56,300 nucleotides of DNA from Pediococcus argentinicus (lineage in GTDB: Bacteria > Bacillota > Bacilli > Lactobacillales > Lactobacillaceae), in NCBI RefSeq assembly GCF_001437605.1, contig NZ_JQCQ01000009.1, positions 1-56,300 on the forward strand, written 5' to 3'. The notes beneath the pieces are model-generated. The model was not told the DNA's origin. It saw only the letters and a program-made list of their open reading frames with translations, and ran no database searches. The position numbers and the translations under genes were made by a program. Below are positions 33,385-42,325 of this stretch, piece by piece. The first letter of the stretch is position 1, and every line of letters starts with the position of its first letter.

Positions 33385-35681
33385 ATGAGAAGCGGAGTAG
33401 AACTTTCAAGATATAAGATGTATAAAAAAGGTAAACAGTGGCTCTTCGCTGCCACAGCATTTAGTATGTTTTTAATTGGGGGATCCTTTATTGAGGTTCA
33501 TGCAGATTCTAATAATAATCAAACAAACAATGCTGTATTAAAAGAGCCAAGTAGTAGTAATACTGAAAACGCAGATAAAAAAATGCAGGTTCCTCGGTTA
33601 ATAATGCTGAAGTGACAAGTCAGGGAACGAAGGTATCTACAAGTAAAGATTTGGATACTAGCATGTCTACAACGGTGAGCAACAACGCTACCGCCACAAA
33701 TGAATCAAAGGCTGTAGCACCTACTAGTAAGGATTCAAATTTAGGATCTAATCAAGGTGAGGTAAGTAACAAAGCAGTAATGTTGAGCAAGTCTGTAAGT
33801 GCAACACCTAACGCTGAGGACTTAAATAATGTAAATAAAAATAATTTAACAGACTATTTTAATGTTAATGGTAATGCAACGTACGATAAAAGCACTGGTA
33901 TTGTTACTCTTACGAAAGACAGCAATAATCAAAGTGGAAATATTACTTTAAAAGATAAGATCAATATGGATGAAAGCTTTACCTTGCAGGGTCAGATAAA
34001 TCTTGGTAATAAACCTCAACATGCTGGCGCAGATGGTATGTCATTTGGATTTCATGATGGTGACTCTAATGAAGTTGGTCGTAAGGGCGGATCAATGGGA
34101 TTGGGAGGATTAAGCAGTGCTTTTGGATGGAAAGCAGATACTTATTGGAATCAGTTAGGAACTTCTGAAGATACAGGATATTTTGAAGCAGATCCAGATC
34201 AATTCAAAGGTAACAGTGGAAAACCGGGTTATAGATATGATGGAGAAGGAGTACCATTTGGTGGTTTTGTGTACACACAAACTAATAATGGGATTGATGA
34301 AGCATTAAATTATGTTGGTGACGATGCTCCAGCAATGGTTATTAATAATCCAGCAAACAATGCCTTTGAACCGATTGAATTTAAGTACGACGGTCAAACA
34401 AAAATGATGACTGTTAATTTTGAGGGGAATACTTGGTCTAAAAGTGTTGCCACTTGGATTCACTCTGGGGCGCTTGCTTTCTTTATAACAGCATCTACTG
34501 GTGGATCAACAAACTTACAACAGTTTCAAATGGATTCTTTTGTTTATGTTTCAGCAGCGAGTGTTGATGTTAAGTATATAGACCAGAATGGCAATAAACT
34601 AGCTGAAGGAGTAGCTTCATATCCAAACGGAGCATATAACGGCAATAGTTACACTACAGAACAAAAAGTTATTGATAACTACCAATTCATTAAAATGGGC
34701 GATGATAGTTTACCAGCTAATGGTACTTTAACAAGAAATGGTAATAATGGCACAGTTGTGTATGTATATGCGCCAGCCTATAGTGCCAGTGTAAAGACAA
34801 TTAATCAGACGATTGATTATGTGGATCAAGCCGGACACGAAGTGTCAACGAGTCATAATAGTGAACCAGTCAGTTTCGTAACGGTCACAAATCCGGTCGA
34901 TAAAACAACGACGGTTTACTACAGTACTGGAAAGCAAGATGTGCCAAGTATTGGCAATGATGGAGTTCCAAGTGGAAGCAATTGGATAAAGGGAACGAGC
35001 ATAAGTTTTGAAAGTGTGACGAACCCCGAAGTAGCAGGCTATCAAGTCATCAAGAATAATGCGCCAGGTATTGACTTAAAAGCGGTAGCAAGTCAGAGCG
35101 TCGCCGAAGATGGTGCCGATCAACACTTCACGGTCACATATGCGCCAAGTGAACCAGGAACACTAGGCAAACCAAGTGAACCAGGAACACCAGGCAAACC
35201 AAGTGAGCCGGGAACACCGGGCAAGCCAAGTGAACCAGGAACACCAGGCAAACCAAGTGAGCCGGGAACACCGGGCAAACCAAGTGAACCAGGAACACCA
35301 GGCAAACCAAGTGAGCCGGGAACACCGGGCAAACCAAGTGAACCAGGAACACCAGGCAAACCAAGTGAGCCGGGAACACCGGGCAAACCAAGTGAACCAG
35401 GAACACCAGGCAAACCAAGTGAGCCGGGAACACCGGGTAAACCAAGTGAACCAGGAATACCGGGTAAACCAAGTGAACCAGGAATACCGGGTAAACCAAG
35501 TGAACCAGGAATATCACGGGTTCCTAAAAAGACCAATTTAATTAACTCCAATAGGGGATTGAGTTATGAAAGCGAGTTTCCACAAACAAATGATGATGAC
35601 TTAAATAGTTCATTATTATCATTAATTGGCTTGTTTGTTTTAGGGTTATTTGGAATTGGAGGATATAAACGTCGACATTAA
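33385..35681 (+). pseudogene. LPxTG-type surface protein with lectin and MucBP domains, out of frame at an A7 tract
   Basis: ATG at 33385 with GGAGGA. The signal region has the KxYKxGKxW pattern (KMYKKGKQW) and a hydrophobic core ending near HAD. The frame breaks at seven A (33577-33583) and stops at 33613-33615. With eight A it continues NAGSSVNNAEV into the long second frame, giving about 765 residues. Domains then are an L-type lectin-like module (about 140-380, with GADGMSFGFHDGD), one MucBP domain, a second MucBP-like region, 13 nine-residue SEPGTPGKP repeats, and a sorting signal FPQTND, membrane helix and GGYKRRH tail. Probable adhesin. The tract suggests phase variation; a sequencing error is the alternative. 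Confidence 0.88.
35148..35501 (+). repeat. 27-bp tandem repeat, 13 units (Pro/Gly-rich wall spacer)
   Basis: Each unit codes SEPGTPGKP, with a TLG variant first and IPG variants last. Units alternate between CCAGG-type and CCGGG-type spellings, so the true period over much of the array is 54 bases. This implies expansion by duplicating pairs of units. Probably spans the peptidoglycan. Confidence 0.93.
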
Positions 35682-35711
35682 ATCGTATTGATTGCTTTTT
35701 AGTGTTTACTT

Positions 35712-35752
35712 AAAGGGCTCTTATGCAGTGTGGCATATAGAGCTCTTTTTCA
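35712..35752 (+). terminator. Surface-protein gene terminator
   Basis: AGGGCTCTTATGC/GCATATAGAGCTCT hairpin and TTTTT. Confidence 0.8.
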
Positions 35753-35812
35753 TATAACAAAAATAAGATTATATTTGTAGTCGCATTTTAATCAAATAAC
35801 AGGAGGTAATTA

Positions 35813-36694
35813 ATGACAATTAATATTAGTGATTTGAATATTATAATAAGAACTAAAAATTCGGGAAATAATAAAACTATTAAACAAGAGTTATTAAATA
35901 ATCTAAAAGTAAGTTTGATGTTGTTATATAGATCACATACTTTTCTTCAAGACTTGCCCAATAACTTTCCGCGTCCAAGTGATTTAGAGTTTGATTTAGA
36001 AGATATTATTATGAATGTTTCTATTGATGATTGGAATTTAGAAAATGTATTTGCGCTATTTGTACTTACTACACATATACAAATGTTGAGAAAAACAGCA
36101 GGTATTGATAATGAAGGTAGATCTGTGCTATCTGAATTAGGAATTTTATACAAAGATCTGGGAGGACAAAATAATAATGACTTATTAAGTAAGGACGGAT
36201 TAGTTGGAGAAAGTTCAGTTGAATGTTTAAATAGGATAGCTTGTGCTAATGAAATGATAGATGCGAGCAAAAAAATTCAGACTATTCTTATAAAAATGAG
36301 CAGTAATCAAAAACCACCAGAAGTTAGAAGCGTTTATATAAATCCTGAGGAAGTTAGAAGACCTGGATTACTGCTGGGATTCGTAGAAAGGTATTCTGAT
36401 TCACAGTTGATGTTTACAAATAAAATTAAAACGTATATCGATGAAGCTTTATTAATATCAGAGGTTTCGTCTGATGAATTAACTAAAGTTGCCATTGCAG
36501 AAACAAATTGTAGTTTAAATGCTATGAATATTGAACTTAACAGACTAAAAAGTATTGTTACAGATGAAGTAAACTTGAGTAATGTTAAAGTTATTAATAG
36601 TGATGTTAAACATATATATAATATAAATAAAAAAATTGCCCTCGAAACCAAACGACTGAAAGTAATTGAACAGGATTTGAATCGATTTGTTTAA
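35813..36694 (+). CDS. Hypothetical protein, 293 residues
   Basis: I do not recognise this protein. It has no signal peptide or clear membrane helix, is mostly helical by composition, and ends in a Lys/Glu/Leu-rich stretch (about 235-293) that could form a coiled coil. It is rich in Asn, Ile and Leu, with many ATA and AGA codons, unlike the highly biased metabolic genes around it. That points to foreign origin. AGGAGG precedes the ATG. Stands alone between two terminators in the accessory islet. Confidence 0.75.
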   Translation: MTINISDLNIIIRTKNSGNNKTIKQELLNNLKVSLMLLYRSHTFLQDLPNNFPRPSDLEFDLEDIIMNVSIDDWNLENVFALFVLTTHIQMLRKTAGIDNEGRSVLSELGILYKDLGGQNNNDLLSKDGLVGESSVECLNRIACANEMIDASKKIQTILIKMSSNQKPPEVRSVYINPEEVRRPGLLLGFVERYSDSQLMFTNKIKTYIDEALLISEVSSDELTKVAIAETNCSLNAMNIELNRLKSIVTDEVNLSNVKVINSDVKHIYNINKKIALETKRLKVIEQDLNRFV

Positions 36695-36719
36695 ATATAA
36701 TATGATTTTTTTGAAACCA

Positions 36720-36764
36720 GCAAAAAGACGTACAAGGTAAGCTTTCTTTGTACGTCTTTTTCTA
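36720..36764. terminator. Bidirectional terminator
   Basis: AAAAAGACGTACAA/TTGTACGTCTTTTT hairpin between convergent genes. Confidence 0.88.
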
Positions 36765-36771
36765 GTAATAA

Positions 36772-37125
36772 CTAATTTATACTATTGTTAACTAAATCTA
36801 CAATTTCTTCGGGATTATCAACCCCTAAGACTAATCTAGTGTAATTTTCATTTGCTAATTGTACTACTACAGGTTTGTGATCTGCACTCTTAATATTAAA
36901 GAAAGTTTTTTCTCCATCTTTTCTAAAAGTGCCAGCCCAATAATTATTTAACTTTGTTCCTGGTCCTCTGAAACCAGCACTCTCATCTAATATTTCCATA
37001 TCAATAGATGCACCTTGAACATGTTGCAGTGGTATTTCAAGTCTTTTTTTTAGAGATGTTAATTTATTTATTCCCTGGGGAATGATAATTAACTGATTAT
37101 CTTTAATTTCTACCTTATTCTGCAT
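36772..37125 (-). CDS. PH-domain-like protein, 117 residues
   Basis: Small soluble protein with the beta-sandwich pattern of bacterial PH-domain proteins: IKDNQLIIIPQGINKLTSLKKRLEIPLQHVQ, GTKLNNYWAGTF and a closing amphipathic helix NPEEIVDLVNNSI. Function unknown. It follows the TetR-type gene after 13 bases with its own AAAGGA site, so it is the likely regulated partner in a two-gene unit. Confidence 0.78.
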   Translation of the reverse strand: MQNKVEIKDNQLIIIPQGINKLTSLKKRLEIPLQHVQGASIDMEILDESAGFRGPGTKLNNYWAGTFRKDGEKTFFNIKSADHKPVVVQLANENYTRLVLGVDNPEEIVDLVNNSIN

Positions 37126-37138
37126 AATAACTGTCCTT

Positions 37139-37504
37139 TCATTTTAAAATACCACTATGCTTTAACAATTCTTGACCTATTAGTTCAGCAATATTTTCAT
37201 TATGCTGTTTTAAATACCAAGATTGAATTAAATTGTATGTTTTTTTACTTCTAGGTGTTACTTCAAGCATAGCAACCATAATTAATCCCCATTTGAGTTC
37301 CGGATCACTACTGTCCAAGCTTACCTTGAGAGCATCAATAAACATTCCTTCTTTACTTCCAAATGTGCCATATAGACTTCCTCGTAGTATTCCGGTTGTT
37401 TGAACAATATCTTCAAGTGATGTTCCATTGTAGCCACTTTTAATAAAAAGGTATCCAATTTTTACTAATGTATCTTTTACAATAAAATTTTTCTTATTTA
37501 CCAT
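37139..37504 (-). CDS. TetR/AcrR family regulator with short C-terminal domain, probably leaderless and autoregulated
   Basis: 121 residues against about 190 for the family. The N-terminal helix-turn-helix is normal (IGYLFIKSGYNGTSLEDIVQTTGILRGSLYGTFGSKEGMF); the ligand domain is much reduced. There is no ribosome site before the ATG. Instead TTGACT (37539-37534), a 17-base spacer and TATACT (37516-37511) sit right upstream, putting the start point on or next to the ATG. A TGAACGTTCA palindrome within the spacer is the likely operator. Confidence 0.8.
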   Translation of the reverse strand: MVNKKNFIVKDTLVKIGYLFIKSGYNGTSLEDIVQTTGILRGSLYGTFGSKEGMFIDALKVSLDSSDPELKWGLIMVAMLEVTPRSKKTYNLIQSWYLKQHNENIAELIGQELLKHSGILK

Positions 37505-37510
37505 ATTTTT

Positions 37511-37540
37511 AGTATAGTCTTGTTTGAACGTTCAGTCAAA
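37511..37540 (-). promoter_or_regulatory. Promoter and operator of the TetR-PH unit
   Basis: On the minus strand TTGACT, exactly 17 bases, TATACT. The spacer contains the perfect palindrome TGAACGTTCA, inside a wider TTTGA...TCAAA inverted repeat (37523-37540). Typical position for autorepression. Confidence 0.8.
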
Positions 37541-37587
37541 TATGAAGATGGTTAAAAATTAACGATTTAGTAATATAGATATAAGTC

Positions 37588-37734
37588 AAAAAGAGGGGGT
37601 CACTGGGTGGGCTCAGTGGTGAAATTAATCTTAGCGGTTTACCGCTTAGAATAAGACTTGATTTTGAAACAACCAAAGGTTGGTTCAAAACAATGCCCAC
37701 CACGTTCCAGCCCAACCAGTGAGCGCCTCTTTTT
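37588..37734. repeat. Family A structured repeat, copy A2 (inverted relative to A1)
   Basis: The reverse complement of the 108-base core at 20331-20438, with only a few differences. Outer arms AAAAAGAGGGGGTCACTGG (37588-37606) and CCAGTGAGCGCCTCTTTTT (37716-37734) pair at 17 of 19 positions but share nothing with the A1 arms beyond the terminal A/T run. The CACCAC/GTGGTG helix and both internal hairpins are kept. It lies in the 410-base gap between the TetR promoter and the mannitol operon. Confidence 0.88.
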
Positions 37735-37813
37735 ACGCGAACAGAACATCACGCTAAAATTAGCACACCATCAGAAAGCCCTTATTTCAATCACTAAAAC
37801 CACTAAATTCATT

Positions 37814-37867
37814 TTGACACAAAAACTGTGCCAAAGACGACACTACAAACTGTTGTAAACGCTTACC
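37814..37867 (+). promoter_or_regulatory. Mannitol operon control region: MtlR-like operator and cre
   Basis: TTGACACA-AAAAC-TGTGCCAA (37814-37834) is an inverted repeat resembling MtlR activator sites of bacilli (TTGNCACA...TGTGNCAA), though with a five-base centre. A cre site TTGTAAACGCTTACC (37853-37867) matches at all but one fixed base. No strong -10 is evident, which fits activator dependence. Confidence 0.65.
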
Positions 37868-37914
37868 TAACATTCTAAGATAGAAACTGTAGAAAAGAGA
37901 AAGGAGTTTTAACT

Positions 37915-39747
37915 ATGCAAAACACAGTTTCTTCGACAGAAGCAAAGCCTAAGAAAAAATCTCTTAAGGCTCGAATGCAGAAATTTGGTAGTTTCTTGAG
38001 TGGTATGGTTATGCCGAACATCGGTGCCTTTATCGCTTGGGGACTTATTACCGCTATCTTTATCCCAGGTGGCTGGGCTCCGAACGCAGGATTGGCAACA
38101 ATGGTTAAACCCATGGTTACTTTCTTGTTACCACTAATGATTGGTTATACCGGTGGTGAAATTATCGCCGGACATCGTGGTGGTGTTGTTGGTGCAATTG
38201 CCACAATGGGAGTTATCGTTGGTACATCAACTCCAATGTTTATCGGTGCCATGATTATGGGACCTCTTGGTGGATGGTTAATTAAGAAGTGGGATGACGC
38301 AGTTCAACCACATATCCGTCAAGGATTTGAAATGTTGGTTAACAACTTTGCAGCCGGAATTTTAGGTATGATTTTAGCAATTTTAGGATTCTTCATTATG
38401 GGACCTATCGTTGCCGCTGCAAGTGCAATCATGGGTGCCGGTGTTAATTACATTATCTCAGTTCATTTATTACCATTAGCTAATATCTTCATTGAACCAG
38501 CTAAGATTTTATTCTTGAACAATGCGATTAACCAAGGAATCTTGACTCCATTAGGTTTGGAAGCTGCATCACATGCAGGTAAATCAATTCTCTTCCTATT
38601 GGAACCAGATCCAGGTCCTGGTCTTGGTGTTCTACTTGCCTTTTCAATTTTTGGTAAAGGAACAGCTAAAGCTTCAGCTCCAAGTGCTGCAATTATTCAT
38701 TTCTTCGGTGGTATTCATGAAATTTACTTCCCATACGTATTAATGAAACCAGCACTATTCCTAGCAGTTATTGCCGGTGGTGTTACTGGTACAACAGTAT
38801 TTAGTGTTATGAACGTTGGTTTGAAAGCTACACCATCACCAGGCTCAATCTTCACATTACTTGCAATGTCACCAAAATCAGTAAGTAACTTTATTGGTTT
38901 GATTCTCGGTGTTACGTTAGCAGCTGCTGCATCATTTATTGTTTCGGCAATCATTTTACGTCGTGACAAGACACCTGATACAGACGCAGCAAGTTTGGAA
39001 GATGCTACAGCTCAAATGTCAGCAATGAAGAGCGGTGATAGCTCAGAAGCATCTTCAGAAAATATTGAAAATGCTCGTGACGTTGTTGCCAACTACGACA
39101 ATGTTAAGAAGATTATCTTCGCATGTGACGCCGGAATGGGATCATCTGCAATGGGAGCTTCATTACTCCGTGACAAAGTTAAAAAAGCAGGTATTGATAT
39201 GTCAGTTACAAACACTGCTATCAATAACTTGAAAGATGAACCAGGATTATTAGTTGTTACACAAGATGAATTAGCAGACCGTGCAGCTCAAAAAGCTCCA
39301 AATGCTATGAGAATCGCTGTTGATAACTTCTTAAGCAGTCCTAAGTATGACAGTATTGTTCTTAACCTTAAGGCTCGTGATCAAATGGACTCAAGTGCTG
39401 CAGAACCTAAACCAGCACCAGCAGCAAAGAGCACTCCAAGTGGCGCCTTAGATAACATTGATTTTGCTAAGATTAGCGAAATTGACTTCTTACGTGATGA
39501 TGACAAAGTTGGAACTGCCACAATGGCAACTTCATTAATGAAAGATCGAGTAAAGAAGAATAGTAAGGCTGCAACTGTTAAGAGTTTGGGAATTAATGAT
39601 ATTGAAGATGATGAAAATCGTCTTGTGATCGTTACACCCGAAGCAGCTAAGAATTTGAAGACTCGTTACACAAATATTCAAGTATTTTCAACAAAAGATC
39701 TATTGAACTCTCCTGATTATGATAAGATGGTTTCAGAGCTTAAATAA
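37915..39747 (+). CDS. mtlA: PTS mannitol transporter, EIICB with a second degenerate EIIB-like domain
   Basis: 610 residues. EIIC membrane domain (about 25-345) with SGMVMPNIGAFIAWGL and the GGIHEIYFPYV motif, then an EIIB domain with phosphorylated Cys404 in IFACDAGMGSSAMG. After a Pro/Ala linker a second EIIB-like domain (about 515-610) follows. It aligns with the first (DKVGTATMATSLMKDRVKK) but has Asp where the Cys should be. It imports and phosphorylates mannitol to mannitol-1-phosphate. AAAGGAG precedes the ATG. First gene of mtlA-mtlR-mtlF-mtlD. Confidence 0.94.
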   Translation: MQNTVSSTEAKPKKKSLKARMQKFGSFLSGMVMPNIGAFIAWGLITAIFIPGGWAPNAGLATMVKPMVTFLLPLMIGYTGGEIIAGHRGGVVGAIATMGVIVGTSTPMFIGAMIMGPLGGWLIKKWDDAVQPHIRQGFEMLVNNFAAGILGMILAILGFFIMGPIVAAASAIMGAGVNYIISVHLLPLANIFIEPAKILFLNNAINQGILTPLGLEAASHAGKSILFLLEPDPGPGLGVLLAFSIFGKGTAKASAPSAAIIHFFGGIHEIYFPYVLMKPALFLAVIAGGVTGTTVFSVMNVGLKATPSPGSIFTLLAMSPKSVSNFIGLILGVTLAAAASFIVSAIILRRDKTPDTDAASLEDATAQMSAMKSGDSSEASSENIENARDVVANYDNVKKIIFACDAGMGSSAMGASLLRDKVKKAGIDMSVTNTAINNLKDEPGLLVVTQDELADRAAQKAPNAMRIAVDNFLSSPKYDSIVLNLKARDQMDSSAAEPKPAPAAKSTPSGALDNIDFAKISEIDFLRDDDKVGTATMATSLMKDRVKKNSKAATVKSLGINDIEDDENRLVIVTPEAAKNLKTRYTNIQVFSTKDLLNSPDYDKMVSELK

Positions 39748-39782
39748 CGGCAATGGAAACAGTTTCATTGGAGGAGAAATAA

Positions 39783-41846
39783 ATGGAATTTTCGGAACGA
39801 GAACATAAATTAATCGGATATCTGTTGGATTACCCCGATGGGTTGAAAATGACACAGATGGAAGAGAGTTTACACGCGAGCCGAAGAACCATTTATCGTG
39901 AATTTACAGATTTAAATGACACACTTCAAAATTATGAAGTGGTGATTAAGAATTTAAAACATCGCTACCAGTTGACTGGGGCTCCTGAAAATCTAAAAAA
40001 ATTGCGTCAAGCAATTAAGAACGATCAGGATAATCTAGATTTAACGGTTCAACAACGTCAAAGTGCGATTGCGGTTCGACTATTAAATGGTCAAGAACCT
40101 GAAAAGATGCAGACGTTTGCGATTGATTTCCACGCTAGTATTGCAACAATTTCAAAAGATTTGAATTCACTAGAAGAGATTTTTAATGATTATCAAATTA
40201 AACTCCTGCGACAAAAAGCGCGGGGGATTGAAATTAAGGGTGACGAATTTGATATTCGGAATCTCTTAGTTGCAATCATTGATAACGAAATTAATCCGTT
40301 TGAGTTTTTCAGAAATCTAGCAAATCCTCAGTTATTTGATCCAAACGTTTCGTCAGCTCAGTTCTTTATGAGCTTGATTGGAATGGATGTGATTGAACAG
40401 AGTTACCGAGTTATTCGTTTATTCCAACAGACCTACTTCAAGCAGATGTCGGATGCTCAACTACAGCGAATCATTATCGTGTTAGCTGTGATGTTGAAAC
40501 GAATGAAGGTCGGCAGGCTGATTAAGAAGCTACCGGATTTTGATCGAGAACGTATTTTGAAAGATCAACGCACCACATTAGATGTGTTCTTAAAGTTTGA
40601 TCCGGCAGTTAAAAAGATTATTACTAGTTTGGAAGTCAATTACTTCACCTTGCAAATGCAGGGATTGCAACAAGCTACAAACGAGTTCCAGTCATTAGAA
40701 GATTATGATTTGAAGCTTTCGTTCTTAGTGAAACAGTTTGTGAACCAAGTTAGTTCTGACTTTGGTTGGGACTTTGGAACTGATCGAGATTTGTATAACA
40801 ATTTGATGTTGATATTCAGTAATCCGATTGCAAATGATATTGCTGAACTGGACAGTGAGCCAGTACTAACGGATATCAAAGTTGACCGTGATGATTTAAA
40901 TCAGATTGTTCAATCCAATTTAAGCAAGTTCTTTAATGAAGCAAAACTTTCAGACCAGCAGTTAAAAAACGTTGAAGTATTGTTTGGCAACGCTTTAGAA
41001 CTAGGAATCAAAACGAGATCCTTATCAGTTTTAGTTATTTGCCCAAATGGAATTGCAACGGCACAGATTTTACGAAATCGTCTGTTACGGCGAATTCCAG
41101 AAGTAAACCGAGTCAGTGTTGCGAGAACTTCAGCGCTGTTAGATCTTGATTTCGATGAATTTGATTTAATTCTATCAACCATTGAGTTGCCAGGATTTAA
41201 CGAAGATTACCGCATTGTTAGTCCGTTGTTATTGGATGAGGAAATCGATTCAATTCGAGACTATATTCAGAAACATATCTTACGGACACCAGGAAATCTG
41301 AAAGTAACAGAAGATAGTATCACGAAACCAGAAGATTTTGATGAATATTATCGGAAGGTAAGTGCAGCAAAAGGAATTTTAGATAATTTTCAAATTTCAG
41401 TAATTGATAATCAAGCTTCCACAATGGCAGAAATTTTAAAACAAATTGTTATGAAATTAGAACCTGAAATTGTGCGTGATACAAACGAAGTAGTTGGTAA
41501 GCTATTGCACCGAATTGCAATTGGAGCAGTTGGACTGCCAGAAACTAATTTAGCCCTAGTTCATACAACTAGTCGAAACATCAAGCATCCGTTCAGTTCC
41601 ATCTATGAACTGAAGGAGCCAATGAAATTTCCGGCAATGGGTGGTGTGAATATCGAGTTAAAACGAATTGTATTACTTCTTGGACCAGCCACGATGACAC
41701 CGGTTGAAAATGATTTGATGGCAAGTATCAGTACGTTGGTGATTTCTAACAAAGCTAAGACAGAACAATTTGAACAAAGTAAGCGCGATGTTCTAACGAA
41801 AATAATTGGTAGTGAGTTCATTCAAATAATAAATAAAGGGAGATAG
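39783..41846 (+). CDS. mtlR: Mannitol operon transcriptional activator (PRD-containing, MtlR type)
   Basis: 687 residues. N-terminal DeoR/Mga-like helix-turn-helix domains (about 1-130), two PTS regulation domains (about 180-400), an EIIB-like domain with Cys in LVICPNGIATAQIL, and an EIIA-like C-terminal domain with His in LALVHTTSRN. MtlR proteins are switched by phosphorylation through the PTS and bind upstream of mtlA. GGAGG precedes the ATG. Confidence 0.93.
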   Translation: MEFSEREHKLIGYLLDYPDGLKMTQMEESLHASRRTIYREFTDLNDTLQNYEVVIKNLKHRYQLTGAPENLKKLRQAIKNDQDNLDLTVQQRQSAIAVRLLNGQEPEKMQTFAIDFHASIATISKDLNSLEEIFNDYQIKLLRQKARGIEIKGDEFDIRNLLVAIIDNEINPFEFFRNLANPQLFDPNVSSAQFFMSLIGMDVIEQSYRVIRLFQQTYFKQMSDAQLQRIIIVLAVMLKRMKVGRLIKKLPDFDRERILKDQRTTLDVFLKFDPAVKKIITSLEVNYFTLQMQGLQQATNEFQSLEDYDLKLSFLVKQFVNQVSSDFGWDFGTDRDLYNNLMLIFSNPIANDIAELDSEPVLTDIKVDRDDLNQIVQSNLSKFFNEAKLSDQQLKNVEVLFGNALELGIKTRSLSVLVICPNGIATAQILRNRLLRRIPEVNRVSVARTSALLDLDFDEFDLILSTIELPGFNEDYRIVSPLLLDEEIDSIRDYIQKHILRTPGNLKVTEDSITKPEDFDEYYRKVSAAKGILDNFQISVIDNQASTMAEILKQIVMKLEPEIVRDTNEVVGKLLHRIAIGAVGLPETNLALVHTTSRNIKHPFSSIYELKEPMKFPAMGGVNIELKRIVLLLGPATMTPVENDLMASISTLVISNKAKTEQFEQSKRDVLTKIIGSEFIQIINKGR

Positions 41847-41855
41847 GTGAACGAT

Positions 41856-42299
41856 ATGCAAGCTTTACAAAAGGACATGATCCTCTTAGACCAACATCCA
41901 GCAACTAAAGAAGAAGCAATTCGGCTGGCTGGTCAGTTACTTGTAGATAGTGGATGTGCAGAACCAGAATATATCGAATCCATGCAAGCTCGTAACCGCG
42001 ATGTATCAGTATACATGGGTAACTTTATTGCCATTCCTCATGGTACTGACGAAGGTAAGAAGTACATTAAGAAAACTGGTATTTCAGTAGTTCAAGTACC
42101 AATGGGTGTTGATTTTAGTGGTGATAACGAAGATGAAAAAGTGGTTACAGTGGTCTTCGGAATTGCCGGACTAAATGGCGAACATTTGGATATCTTATCT
42201 AAGATTGCCGTTTTCTGTAGTGATGTTAATAACGTGGTTAAATTAGCCGATGCAAAATCAGCTGACGAAATCATCGATTTACTAAAAGATATTGATTAG
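41856..42299 (+). CDS. mtlF: PTS mannitol transporter subunit IIA
   Basis: 147 residues from the ATG at 41856 (AGGTGA six bases upstream); a GTG at 41847 right after the mtlR stop is a possible alternative. The phosphorylated His is in NFIAIPHGTDEGK. Passes phosphate from HPr to the EIIB domain of MtlA. Confidence 0.94.
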   Translation: MQALQKDMILLDQHPATKEEAIRLAGQLLVDSGCAEPEYIESMQARNRDVSVYMGNFIAIPHGTDEGKKYIKKTGISVVQVPMGVDFSGDNEDEKVVTVVFGIAGLNGEHLDILSKIAVFCSDVNNVVKLADAKSADEIIDLLKDID

Positions 42300-42325
42300 A
42301 AATATAAAAAAGAAAGAAGTTAATT

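Noticed and set aside
35148-35501. Regular repeats that could suggest a CRISPR array
   Set aside because: Units are contiguous with no unique spacers and encode protein.
35120-35551. Long minus-strand and alternate-frame ORFs, including a collagen-like Gly-Leu-Pro repeat protein
   Set aside because: They are shadows of the 27-base repeat array of the adhesin. A multiple-of-three repeat opens all frames, and none has a ribosome site or unique sequence.
37658-37858. 66-residue ORF upstream of mtlA
   Set aside because: It lies across the family A repeat and the mtlA control region, has no ribosome site and no recognisable protein sequence.
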